The notes beneath the pieces were generated by a model that did not search any database, was not told the DNA's origin, and saw only the letters and a list, made by a program, of their open reading frames with translations. A DNA stretch of 64,000 nucleotides from a virus: IMG/VR virus record IMGVR_UViG_3300025141_000029, positions 62,001-126,000 of that record; one strand, given 5' to 3'. Position numbers and translations under genes: made by a program. How positions within the stretch are numbered: position 1 is the first letter of the stretch; every line of letters begins with the position of its first letter. Shown here one piece after another: positions 1 to 7,270 of this stretch.

Positions 1-348
1 CGACCGTTGTTCGTTAAAAGTAAAGTCCATGAAGAAAATGAGGCCTGACGGGAGGCTCATCGGCTGAACCGAAACGAGATCGTTTGCGATCAAACCACCG
101 AAAACTCTGCGGACGAGAGGAAACGCAACTGCTGCGAAACCTTGAACGTCGGCGCCGCCCATTGAAGAGGCCTCTTTAAGTAATTGAGCCGCCTGGTTTT
201 CGAGCAAGCGAGCCATTCCATTTTTGGCACTGTCCGTATTAAGACCCTCTAAAAGACCGGTGCGCTCCCATTTTTCAATGATGGCAGCACCTTCTTTAGC
301 AAGGGATCTGTCAACGATGCCTTCTGTTAATTTTTTTAAAACTGACAT
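1..348 (-). CDS. 23: Major capsid protein, gp23-like (partial, N-terminal 116 residues)
   Basis: This is the first part of a T4 gp23-family major capsid protein, which forms the hexamers of the phage head; the gene runs off the left edge. I translated it by hand from the ATG at 348. The visible protein contains the family block FAAVAFPLVRRVFGGLIAND followed by LVSVQPMSLPSG, which is characteristic of gp23. Upstream of the block, LLKE at about residues 56-59 followed by ASSMGG fits the (L/I)-x-E site cut by T4-type prohead protease, so residues 1-59 are probably a removed propeptide. A strong ribosome site (AAGGAG) precedes the ATG. The gene follows the scaffold-like gene, the same gp21-gp22-gp23 order as in T4. 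Identity is very likely; the cleavage position is inferred. Confidence 0.96.
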   Translation of the reverse strand, partial: MSVLKKLTEGIVDRSLAKEGAAIIEKWERTGLLEGLNTDSAKNGMARLLENQAAQLLKEASSMGGADVQGFAAVAFPLVRRVFGGLIANDLVSVQPMSLPSGLIFFMDFTFNEQRS

Positions 349-365
349 GTTAAAATCTCCTTATA

Positions 366-1784
366 TTATTTTTTATTTAAGCCAGCCAAAATTTTCCATC
401 TATCAATAGATGAATCATTTTGGATTGTTTTGTTTTCTCTGTCGCGGTTGCGATGAGAAAGGATCAATGTTGAAGTAGTCTTATTCATTGCTTCGCTCAA
501 CGATTCTGGCTTATTATTCTTAATGGTGCTGCCCGTTGCGCTTTGAAGTGTTTCATAAATTATTTTAGCTTCTTCAACACTTTCAGAGTTAGATAAGGCT
601 TCGACAATTTTATTTTTTTGTCGCTCATTCAGAGAGTCGCTCATCAAAACTTTGTTTGTATATAATAGTTTGGCATTCGCAAGATTGGATTCACTTAATT
701 TATCCTTCAATCTGTTTGTAACACCAAGTAATTCTTTTTTATCAGATGTCAATTTATTAACATCTGTCTGTAATTTGTTGCTCGATTCTTCAAGATTTTT
801 AAGAGCCTTTCTTTTAGCATCCCACTCTTCACGAACTTTTGAATCCTGAAGCATTGCCAAAAGTTCTTCTTCTGCCAATCGAAAAACAGATTCCGGTGGC
901 GTGCCCCAACCCGATTGAAGCGTTTTTATATCTACATCAACCGTTAGGGCCTCTTCAACAACTTCGTTTAAATCTTCTTCATTAATCTCTAAGGATTCAC
1001 CATTTTCATCAACCACGTCGCGTTTCCAGCCCGAGCCCTTTATGGGCGGCGTGGACGGCGCAGTCTTCGACGGGATCCCCTTTGGGGCCTTGGGGTACGA
1101 CTTCGCCGCCGGCTGGGTAGTCGGGCCGGGCCTTGGATCACCGACGTCCCGGGTCGGCAAGTCCTTGACGGGGACGGCCATGGGTTGATCCAGGCCCGGG
1201 ATGGGGTTTTCAATGGGATCATAATCGAGCCCGGGGAGCATCGTCGACGGGTCACCCTCAGAAGCCTCGACCATCTGCGCTAGTTCGTCCAATAAATCTT
1301 CTTCCAATGTCATTTCCGTATATGTATCTTTGTTTGACATTTCTTTTAAAAAGCCTTCATCAAGCTCTAGGTTTTCTGGAATTGTTTCCAGGGGCCCTTC
1401 TTCGTCCCCCATTAGTTCAGTATCCTCTAAGGTGCCAGGCTCTTCTCCTGCCTCCAAATCAGACTCTAAACTCTGTAAATCAATATGTACTGTCTGTGTT
1501 TCGTCCGGACACGCACATAATTCTAGACCTTCGGCATTTGCTAGCGGAAGGTCGACTTCGGGATCTTCGGGATCTTCTTCTGCTTCGAGAGCACCAAATT
1601 CTTGACCCTCAATGCTTTCATCTTCGACGTCTCCAAAAACATCTTCTTCGACTTCTAAGATTTGCTGGACGGCTTCTTTAATTTGATCTGAAAATTTATC
1701 TAATACTGTTGCTTCTGCATTACGCAAAGCAACTTCTTTTAAAGCCTCCGCGTCAATAATAGCTTGATCAAGCAAATTTGACAT
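366..1784 (-). CDS. Probable prohead core scaffolding protein (gp22-like)
   Basis: A 472-residue, highly acidic, helix-rich protein immediately upstream of the capsid gene, the position of the T4 gp22 scaffold. Residues 1-45 are helical and residues about 310-375 look like a coiled coil. Between them is a long acidic segment and then a proline-rich linker (about residues 180-255) encoded by a strikingly GC-rich stretch near 1021-1260, unlike the AT-rich flanks. The C-terminus carries DRWKILAGLNKK. The same RWKILAG tail ends the ParB-like protein at 3130-4218, which suggests a capsid- or core-binding tag. Scaffolds assemble inside the prohead and are normally degraded by gp21. Assignment rests on position, composition and length rather than a recognised domain, so it is probable, not certain. 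Confidence 0.65.
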   Translation of the reverse strand: MSNLLDQAIIDAEALKEVALRNAEATVLDKFSDQIKEAVQQILEVEEDVFGDVEDESIEGQEFGALEAEEDPEDPEVDLPLANAEGLELCACPDETQTVHIDLQSLESDLEAGEEPGTLEDTELMGDEEGPLETIPENLELDEGFLKEMSNKDTYTEMTLEEDLLDELAQMVEASEGDPSTMLPGLDYDPIENPIPGLDQPMAVPVKDLPTRDVGDPRPGPTTQPAAKSYPKAPKGIPSKTAPSTPPIKGSGWKRDVVDENGESLEINEEDLNEVVEEALTVDVDIKTLQSGWGTPPESVFRLAEEELLAMLQDSKVREEWDAKRKALKNLEESSNKLQTDVNKLTSDKKELLGVTNRLKDKLSESNLANAKLLYTNKVLMSDSLNERQKNKIVEALSNSESVEEAKIIYETLQSATGSTIKNNKPESLSEAMNKTTSTLILSHRNRDRENKTIQNDSSIDRWKILAGLNKK

Positions 1785-1813
1785 TTATAAACTCCTTAAG
1801 CTTAAGTTTCTAG

Positions 1814-1825
1814 AATAAATAGTAT
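1814..1825. promoter_or_regulatory. Candidate regulatory motif, ATAAATAGT type
   Basis: The intergenic gap 1785-1852 contains AATAAATAGTAT on the plus strand (ATACTATTTATT on the coding strand). Near-identical strings lie in two other gaps, at 13876 and 24079. The plus-strand core resembles the gp55-type late promoter core (TATAAATA in T4, NATAAATA in cyanophages), but it points away from the genes. Read on the coding strand it would be a different motif. A 12-bp palindrome made of two CTTAAG units lies next to it at 1795-1806. Function and orientation are unproven. Confidence 0.25.
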
Positions 1826-1852
1826 ATATATCCTTTAAATGACAAAATCACT

Positions 1853-2464
1853 TTATAAAGTATTTACACCAGAGCCAGAAATATAATCACCAGGCATTCG
1901 AGTTGATGGGATGTTTGTTAATTCAGCGAATATTTGGAAGGATGCCGTTGCTGCGGTGCCACCTGCGATGACGGCGACATTGATGTGATTAGTTCTCACT
2001 GTGGTAGTAAAAGTATTACCTGCTGTTTCGAAGCCTCCGCCCGAAGAAGATGCAAAAGTAACTGTAAATATATGACCTTGTGAATATTGGGTCGGAGGAG
2101 CATGCGCGTCGGCTGTATATCTTGAAGAATTTGGGTTTGTAATAAAAGTATCGTCGCCAATTTTGGAGGTTCCGTCAACAGTTATTGGCTCGCCAAAGAA
2201 AAAATGTATCGGATCGGATGTATAAAGTTTTGACCCATTGCCGTTGGCTGTAACCCATGAGTTCGGTATAGCCTGGACTGTAATCTTTTTAGCTACACGA
2301 GGAAAATGGAATGTTCGGACCGAGCCAGACAGAATTTCTGAGTTTATAAATGATGCGGTCATCCACGGAGTACCCGAAGATTGATATGAGCCTACGTGAT
2401 TTAAACCAACGCCAACAGTGCCCGCTCGTATTGGGGAATTTGCATCTGTGCCAAATTGTGCCAT
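1853..2464 (-). CDS. Putative virion surface or structural protein
   Basis: A 203-residue protein rich in Thr, Ser, Gly and aromatic residues with alternating beta-type patterning and no membrane segment. It begins MAQFGTDANSPIRAG and contains FHFPRVAKKITVQAI, a pattern I associate with beta-sandwich virion proteins of marine T4-like phages, though I cannot name the family with certainty. It sits between the bS21 gene and the scaffold and capsid genes, so a head-associated or decoration role is plausible; a tail-tube role cannot be excluded. The start is supported by a GGAGAATAAA ribosome site just upstream. No enzymatic motif is visible. Confidence 0.5.
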   Translation of the reverse strand: MAQFGTDANSPIRAGTVGVGLNHVGSYQSSGTPWMTASFINSEILSGSVRTFHFPRVAKKITVQAIPNSWVTANGNGSKLYTSDPIHFFFGEPITVDGTSKIGDDTFITNPNSSRYTADAHAPPTQYSQGHIFTVTFASSSGGGFETAGNTFTTTVRTNHINVAVIAGGTAATASFQIFAELTNIPSTRMPGDYISGSGVNTL

Positions 2465-2473
2465 TTTATTCTC

Positions 2474-2707
2474 CTACCTTATATTTAGTTTCTTATTTCT
2501 TTCTGCCTCGGCCTTTCTTGCGTTGCGCAGTTTTTTTGCTTTTTCTTTTCTTCTTTTTGTTGAAGGTTTTTCGTAGAATCTTCTATCTAAATAGTCTTCA
2601 AGTATGCGTTCTTTTTTAACTTTTTTCATAAATCTTTTAATTAGGCGATACGGATCCCCTTTAACTTGTCTTAGATCTATACTAACATTAACACTTTTCT
2701 TGGCCAT
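2474..2707 (-). CDS. rpsU: Phage-encoded ribosomal protein bS21
   Basis: A 77-residue, very basic protein that matches small-subunit ribosomal protein bS21 along its length. It has an N-terminal beta strand (SVNVSIDLRQ), then the helix RLIKRFMKKVKKERILEDYL, then the family signature RRFYEKPSTKRRKEKAKKL and a basic tail. bS21 binds the 30S platform near the anti-Shine-Dalgarno region and aids initiation. A phage copy could replace the host protein and bias initiation towards phage messages; that role is inferred. bS21 genes are known from some phages. Here the gene lies among head genes, so it is probably expressed late. It has no obvious truncation. Confidence 0.9.
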   Translation of the reverse strand: MAKKSVNVSIDLRQVKGDPYRLIKRFMKKVKKERILEDYLDRRFYEKPSTKRRKEKAKKLRNARKAEAERNKKLNIR

Positions 2708-2716
2708 CTTTATCCT

Positions 2717-3127
2717 TTAGATTAAATCTTTCCACTTACCATTAGCAATATTCATGATTCCCGATATATCAACGCCCGCATCGTGGGGAGAAACTCCAGA
2801 TAATGCCGTATGTTGATTGCTTTCCGGAATAACCTCTTGCGTGCCTTCAAATACATCTACGCCGCCGAAAGACATTGTTTCATTTAATCTCTTGATTTTT
2901 TCTTGTCTTTGTTTTTCGAGCGCGGCAGCCTTTTTCTGCAACTCTTCTGAATCTGGAGCACTTTTATTACTTCGAACAGTCAGGCTCTCAGTAATAATTT
3001 GTTGATTGGCCATTCCTTTAGCGACTTCTGTAATGATTCCAGATAGTACGCCCTTTTCGAAGATACATTCTTTAATACATTCTTCGATAAGGGGCTTTAA
3101 GATCTTTTTAAGTTCACTTCTTTTCAT
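2717..3127 (-). CDS. Small head-cluster protein with N-terminal helix and C-terminal WK motif
   Basis: A 136-residue protein of no recognised family. The N-terminus, MKRSELKKILKPLIEECIKE, is an amphipathic helix distantly like the MKITK-type leader of the cargo-like proteins (an LIEE string occurs at about residues 13-16). A charged helix follows at about residues 60-85 (EELQKKAAALEKQRQEK). The C-terminus, NGKWKDLI, resembles the RWKILAG tail of its two head-cluster neighbours. The gene is 3 bases downstream of the ParB-like gene and close to bS21, in the same co-directional run. An internal or scaffold-associated head protein is the best guess. Confidence 0.5.
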   Translation of the reverse strand: MKRSELKKILKPLIEECIKECIFEKGVLSGIITEVAKGMANQQIITESLTVRSNKSAPDSEELQKKAAALEKQRQEKIKRLNETMSFGGVDVFEGTQEVIPESNQHTALSGVSPHDAGVDISGIMNIANGKWKDLI

Positions 3128-3129
3128 TG

Positions 3130-4218
3130 TTAGCCCGCTAATATCTTCCAGCGTTTATAAATTTTTGATTCGGTGAGCGCTCGTTCTTCTTCTGGCTCGT
3201 CACCACCAGCAGCGCTGGTATCCCCAGTTGTAAAAGGTCCAGCATAATTCACACCGCCGGCCTTCAAAGCAGCCGCAACTTTATCGGGAGTAGCACCAGG
3301 ATTAACTTCCGGATCTGCTTGTGGCATTTTTGTTCTAGAGGGGGCCCCTTCAACTTGTGAAGCAGCAGTTTTTTTAATCGCATTTTTAGCATATGCCTCG
3401 GCATAATCAACCCCTTTCTCTACCTCTTTAATACCCTTTATTTTCATGAGGGCAGCAACATAGGGTGCCACACCTTTAGGATCTGGCTGAAGTGTTTGTG
3501 GGTTGACTTTTCTTTCTGACGCGCCTAAATACTGTCGAATCTGGCCCGCTCCATCGGTAAATAAATTGCCTCCCTTTGCCTTTTTTGTATCAGCTTGGCC
3601 GGCGACAGCATATATTCCCAAATGTAGCGCCTGGAGCATGTCATCAGAAGATAAATCTGTCTTAAATCCAACTGTATTGATTTTTCCGTTTGGGTTGATC
3701 ATCATGGCTTGTGACCAACGATGATGTCCGTCTAGTACAACATTTCCATCAGAGGTTTGAGCTATGATAATAGGATTTTTAAAGTCAAATACCGGTGATT
3801 TCTCGCGCATTTTTTCAATTAACCAATTGACATCTCCCCAGTCAATACCATCCCATGCCATTCCATCAATTCCTGCCATTGTGTTTCTTAAAGATTGGGC
3901 AGCTCCGACTTCATTTTGTGACGCCTTGAGATTTGAGAACGGAACAATGCCGCCGCCGGCGGCTTGGACTGCCATATCATCTCGTTCTGTGCCATCCTTC
4001 TGGCCCTTATCGATCAATTCTTTAGCAGCATCAGATAAGCCAGCAATCGGTGGAACTGGCAAGCTTCTCAAAGGTTTTCTCATCCAAGCATCCAGCTCTT
4101 TTCCAAGTGCAGCCTGATGTCTTAAACCTCCTCGTGCTCTGGGAGCCAACGGACGTTCATTTAAAATTTGAAGATCTTTAACTAATTCTTTTAATTTTGT
4201 CTTCATAATTTTCATCAT
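3130..4218 (-). CDS. ParB/Srx-like-fold protein of the head cluster, with RWKILAG tail
   Basis: A 362-residue protein. Residues about 145-180 contain NPIIIAQTSDGNVVLDGHHR followed by WSQAMM, the hallmark of the ParB N-terminal/sulfiredoxin-like fold (the GxHR nucleotide-binding motif, here GHHR). Proteins with this fold bind nucleotides or act as nucleases or regulators. No DNA-binding helix-turn-helix domain like that of chromosomal ParB is evident. The C-terminal third is Ala/Pro/Gly-rich and ends ESKIYKRWKILAG, the same tail as the scaffold-like protein. The N-terminus (MMKIMKTKLKELVKDL) is helical. It lies between gp21-region genes and bS21, so it is probably packaged in or assembled with the prohead. 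The ParB-like call is fairly firm; the function is unknown. Confidence 0.7.
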   Translation of the reverse strand: MMKIMKTKLKELVKDLQILNERPLAPRARGGLRHQAALGKELDAWMRKPLRSLPVPPIAGLSDAAKELIDKGQKDGTERDDMAVQAAGGGIVPFSNLKASQNEVGAAQSLRNTMAGIDGMAWDGIDWGDVNWLIEKMREKSPVFDFKNPIIIAQTSDGNVVLDGHHRWSQAMMINPNGKINTVGFKTDLSSDDMLQALHLGIYAVAGQADTKKAKGGNLFTDGAGQIRQYLGASERKVNPQTLQPDPKGVAPYVAALMKIKGIKEVEKGVDYAEAYAKNAIKKTAASQVEGAPSRTKMPQADPEVNPGATPDKVAAALKAGGVNYAGPFTTGDTSAAGGDEPEEERALTESKIYKRWKILAG

Positions 4219-4680
4219 TTAGTTTCCTGATCTTACAATTTTTTTAATTTCATCTTCGATCATATTCCTTAAAGACTCTTTGGTGAGTTTTTTATTCTCA
4301 TCCCAGCGAAACTTTCGTTCTTTCCTTCGGGTCTTTTTTTCTGGCTCGTATAAACTGCCTAAACGACTTTGTCTACTAAGACCAGAAGCACCGTACTTTG
4401 GGGTGCCTCGCGCAGATTTCGATTCCCAACCATAGCGCTCCTTTTCCATCTCTTTTTGTGAAAAATCGCCTAGGCCACCCTCTTCAAGTTCTTCGCCTTC
4501 TTCAGGCTCTTTGTCGCGTTTCATCGGCAGATCTGTCGACCCGGGGTCACCAGAGTGCGGCGTCTCGGTCGACGGGGCCGGCTTGGGACCCGGGTCGATG
4601 GGCATGCCGTTGCCGATTTCGTCAAGCTTTGCTATTTCTTCTCTGATGATTTGCTGTAAATGTTCTCTTGTTACTTTCAT
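4219..4680 (-). CDS. Predicted internal head (cargo) protein with capsid-targeting leader
   Basis: A 153-residue charged protein beginning MKVTREHLQQIIREEIAKL, the same leader type as the four tandem proteins at 17631-18912. The leader holds IIRE before E, an (I/L)-x-E site like those cut by T4-type prohead protease; the protease gene is immediately upstream at 4686-5330. Residues about 24-52 form a Pro/Gly/Asp linker encoded by a GC-rich patch (about 4530-4610). The remainder is Lys/Arg/Glu-rich without a recognised domain, and near the C-terminus ESLRNMIEDEIKKIV partly echoes the leader. I infer an internal protein delivered to the prohead; the mature function is unknown. Confidence 0.6.
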   Translation of the reverse strand: MKVTREHLQQIIREEIAKLDEIGNGMPIDPGPKPAPSTETPHSGDPGSTDLPMKRDKEPEEGEELEEGGLGDFSQKEMEKERYGWESKSARGTPKYGASGLSRQSRLGSLYEPEKKTRRKERKFRWDENKKLTKESLRNMIEDEIKKIVRSGN

Positions 4681-4685
4681 ATTTC

Positions 4686-5330
4686 TTAATCCTTTAAGAT
4701 ATCTTGAATAAGATTATCCAAGCTCGTTTTTTCTTTATTTTCATTTAAATAAGAATTAATGCCCGCATCTATTTGTGGAGTCGAAATAGAAATAGCGCCC
4801 CCTGATTTTAAATAGGCTCCAGGTGTCGAAGGTTCCGAAACGATATCAAAACAAATTAATTGAAAATCATCTTCAACCATTACATAACCCTGTGATTCCT
4901 TTACAGTTCCAAGGCCTCGGGAAGAAATACCCAGCTTTACGCCGGCTTTAATTAAATCCTTGAGAATACGACCGGAAGGTGTGCCAAGTACTTCAATCTT
5001 TCCCATAACATTGTCACCATCCCACCACATTTTTGCTACAATGTGCGCAGCATTCTTAAGATTAATAACACTATCATCTGGATGATCTAACTCTCCAAGT
5101 GATCTTCTTTCTCTAATTGCTTTTTGATAGTTTTCAACTTCTCTCTGCAGGGTTTCTTTTTTATAAATCCTGCCATTGCCATTTTTTGTGCCAGCTTTTT
5201 GACACACTCCCACAAGATAAACTGCTCCATCATTGGCAACGCGCTTTCTTTCCGATTCTGTTAAGATATCAAAAGCACATTGTCCATCAGGACAAAGTTC
5301 AAAGTATTCTTGTAAAAGCTGTTTTGACAT
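4686..5330 (-). CDS. 21: Prohead core protease, gp21-like
   Basis: A 214-residue serine protease of the T4 gp21 family (herpesvirus assemblin-like fold), which matures the prohead by cutting scaffold, internal proteins and capsid propeptides. The conserved LGELDHPDD stretch supplies the catalytic histidine at about residue 83, and LGISSRGLGTV at about residues 133-143 supplies the catalytic serine. AGTKNGNGRIY near residue 46 is also typical of the family. Length agrees with T4 gp21 (212 aa). The gene is preceded by a 47-residue gene 4 bases upstream and followed by a predicted substrate. No strong Shine-Dalgarno is visible, so translation may be coupled to the upstream gene. Confidence 0.93.
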   Translation of the reverse strand: MSKQLLQEYFELCPDGQCAFDILTESERKRVANDGAVYLVGVCQKAGTKNGNGRIYKKETLQREVENYQKAIRERRSLGELDHPDDSVINLKNAAHIVAKMWWDGDNVMGKIEVLGTPSGRILKDLIKAGVKLGISSRGLGTVKESQGYVMVEDDFQLICFDIVSEPSTPGAYLKSGGAISISTPQIDAGINSYLNENKEKTSLDNLIQDILKD

Positions 5331-5334
5331 TTAG

Positions 5335-5478
5335 TTATTTCTTATTTTTTTTGTCGCCGCCGCCGGTGCTGCCGCCTTTGCCAATCCACCAACTTCTCGG
5401 TGCAATATTCGCACCAGGTTTAACTACTTTTCCAGGTCCATGACCTGTATTCTTTTTGCCGTCTTTCTCGTCTGCCAT
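5335..5478 (-). CDS. Short 47-residue basic Gly-rich protein, unknown
   Basis: A small open reading frame translated by hand. It starts at the ATG at 5478, preceded by an excellent ribosome site (AAAGGAGAAG), and ends in TAA at 5335-5337, just before the prohead protease start. The protein is Lys/Gly-rich, with VVKPGANIAPRSWWIGKGG followed by a Gly/Asp/Lys tail. There is no membrane segment or known domain. Its position next to gp21 recalls the small prohead-core genes 67 and 68 of T4, but no sequence link is visible. A terminator-like hairpin lies upstream, so it may be the first gene of a transcript. Confidence 0.6.
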   Translation of the reverse strand: MADEKDGKKNTGHGPGKVVKPGANIAPRSWWIGKGGSTGGGDKKNKK

Positions 5479-5494
5479 TTTATCTTCTCCTTTT

Positions 5495-5527
5495 TAAAAA
5501 ATAAATTAAAGCGAGGCTCACCCTCGC
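5495..5527 (-). terminator. Rho-independent terminator
   Basis: On the minus strand GCGAGG-GTGAG-CCTCGC forms a 6-bp GC-rich stem (5511-5527), followed directly by a T-rich tract (TTTAATTTATTTTTT). It lies in the gap between the membrane-protein gene ending at 5570 and the 47-residue gene starting at 5478. It should end transcripts from the packaging genes, at least partly, before the protease/scaffold/capsid genes. No clear promoter is visible between it and 5478. Confidence 0.65.
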
Positions 5528-5569
5528 ACGATATAGCTGCCTGAGCAGCATCTTCTAGTTTCTGGAATA

Positions 5570-5884
5570 TTACGTTTTTTCATTTTCTAGCCTCACGTTT
5601 AAATTTAATCCAAAGTCTTTCAACAACATACTAAAAAAGTACGAAGTTCCGGCAGACAAGCAGCCGCACAAAAATGCTGTAAACAAACTATAATCAAAAC
5701 TAAATAGTTCAGTTTGACCATTCATAGCCCATAAAAATATACCAATCCAAAAGCCTAGGCAAAGAGGACAGTGAAATAAATCTCCTAACTTACCCTTTGT
5801 GGGTCGAATAAAATTAAAAATTGAACCATATGCCAATAAAAAAGTTAACCCGTAGGAACAAAGAATAAAATGTAAAGTTTCCAT
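5570..5884 (-). CDS. Small polytopic membrane protein, DUF1360-like
   Basis: A 104-residue protein with about three hydrophobic segments (residues about 2-25, 43-55 and 66-90). It carries the motif HCPLCLGFWIG at about residues 38-48, typical of the small DUF1360-type membrane proteins that recur in phage and bacterial genomes and have no established function. The ATG at 5884 overlaps the stop of the upstream gene by one base. Its presence within the head block is unexplained; lysis or superinfection roles are possible but unsupported. Confidence 0.6.
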   Translation of the reverse strand: METLHFILCSYGLTFLLAYGSIFNFIRPTKGKLGDLFHCPLCLGFWIGIFLWAMNGQTELFSFDYSLFTAFLCGCLSAGTSYFFSMLLKDFGLNLNVRLENEKT

Positions 5885-6453
5885 TATTCCTCTAAACGGT
5901 ACACTGCGGCTGTTTGTAAGCCATAAGGCATATGGCCCGGGTTGATTGAGCCCTTCTTCTCTGAATGATACTGTTCCGGATCAAATTCTGTGTATTCACC
6001 TGGAGGCGGCTCATTTAGACGATCTTCTTCTTGTTTATCGAAAGCACGTTCAAAGTCCATCAATGGACGTTCTTTTTCTATAAATCTTGAAATAGCCAAC
6101 AAACTATGTTGCACCCCATTATACATTTTAGATTCTTGTATTTTGGCTTCCATAGAATTAAAAATATTTCCACCCTGGATGGAATTATAGTCGATAACCC
6201 CTCGTTTTCTTAAAAATGTAAATAATCTATTTTGTGCTTCGTACACATGATCACCATAATATTCTTTAGCAAAGGTCAAAATCTTGTTTTTCGAAGGCAT
6301 AATAACAATATCAATGTCATCGTGGTCATAGATCAAAATATCGCCGGCCAAACTTTTTCGTGCCTTAAGTTCAATTGTTTCTTCAATCTTGTTTTGTTTA
6401 ATTATTATTTTGATCGGCGGCTCTTTCGCACCTAATTTAATATTAATTGACAT
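5884..6453 (-). CDS. Conserved-type head-block protein, unknown
   Basis: A 189-residue soluble protein between the portal region and the protease. The N-terminal half (about residues 1-75) is beta-rich, with YDHDDIDIVIMPSKNKILTF, and the middle is helical (about 75-140). The C-terminal 50 residues are Pro/Glu-rich. No family recognised. It overlaps the upstream gene by 11 bases, so the two are probably translated together. Its position suggests a role in head or connector assembly, but nothing in the sequence proves this. Confidence 0.45.
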   Translation of the reverse strand: MSINIKLGAKEPPIKIIIKQNKIEETIELKARKSLAGDILIYDHDDIDIVIMPSKNKILTFAKEYYGDHVYEAQNRLFTFLRKRGVIDYNSIQGGNIFNSMEAKIQESKMYNGVQHSLLAISRFIEKERPLMDFERAFDKQEEDRLNEPPPGEYTEFDPEQYHSEKKGSINPGHMPYGLQTAAVYRLEE

Positions 6454-7270
6454 TGGTTGAAATCTCTTTTGTTAGTTGTTGTATTTTTAACACTTTCTCT
6501 AGAATATTTCTATTAATTTTCTTTTTTGAAAAAGAATTTAAAACATCTATTATCTGATTTTTTTTATCCAAAATCAATGGGCTATTATTGCCTTCTGTTA
6601 TATTAAGCAAATCTTTCTTTAATCTTGCAATTTCTTCATTTAAGAATACTTTGAATTCTAAATCATCTGTTTCACAAGAAGAAACATAATGTTTAATTAA
6701 ATCTTTTTGCTCTTGGAGCAATACATCTTCATATGTTTCATTAAATTTATTATAAAAAGTTTTAAATGCTAGCTTGCTTGTCGGCTTATATTTTTGTTTT
6801 TTAAGAATTTCGGAAGAAGCCTGGATCCTTTCTAGTATACAATCTTCTAATTTAATCTGCTCTTTCACGCTTACATTTTCGTGTAACACTTGATACGCAG
6901 TTGCCAGACTTTTATATTCAGAAATAAAATGTTCGAAAATATCTTTTCCTAAATCCTTATTAATTTTTTTTATCAATTTTGTCTGAGCATTAAAGATATC
7001 TTTTCTATTCAGACTTTGATGACGGATTTTCGTCTCATGTAAGACCTTATTAGCAAATTCATTATTCAAGTCAGCGGTCGACGTTAAGTTTTTGTAAAGC
7101 TCTAGTTCAGTATTTAAAATACTTTTTTTATTAAAAAATTCTTTTAAGATTTTAATAATTGTTTTTTTGCGAGATTCATCGGCCTTCAATGAAACAACTG
7201 TTAATTCGCGTACAAGAATTTCAAATAAAAACGCTGTATTTCTTTTTTTATTATGTTTATGTTTCGTCAT
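6443..7270 (-). CDS. Helical head-block protein, unknown
   Basis: A 275-residue, Lys/Glu/Asn-rich, almost entirely alpha-helical protein with no membrane segment. The basic N-terminus (MTKHKHNKKRNTAFLFEIL) is followed by long amphipathic helices. It follows the portal gene with a 14-base overlap and precedes another unknown, so all three are probably co-translated. By position it could be a head-assembly or portal-associated factor. No sequence motif supports a specific T4 counterpart. Confidence 0.45.
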   Translation of the reverse strand: MTKHKHNKKRNTAFLFEILVRELTVVSLKADESRKKTIIKILKEFFNKKSILNTELELYKNLTSTADLNNEFANKVLHETKIRHQSLNRKDIFNAQTKLIKKINKDLGKDIFEHFISEYKSLATAYQVLHENVSVKEQIKLEDCILERIQASSEILKKQKYKPTSKLAFKTFYNKFNETYEDVLLQEQKDLIKHYVSSCETDDLEFKVFLNEEIARLKKDLLNITEGNNSPLILDKKNQIIDVLNSFSKKKINRNILEKVLKIQQLTKEISTNVN

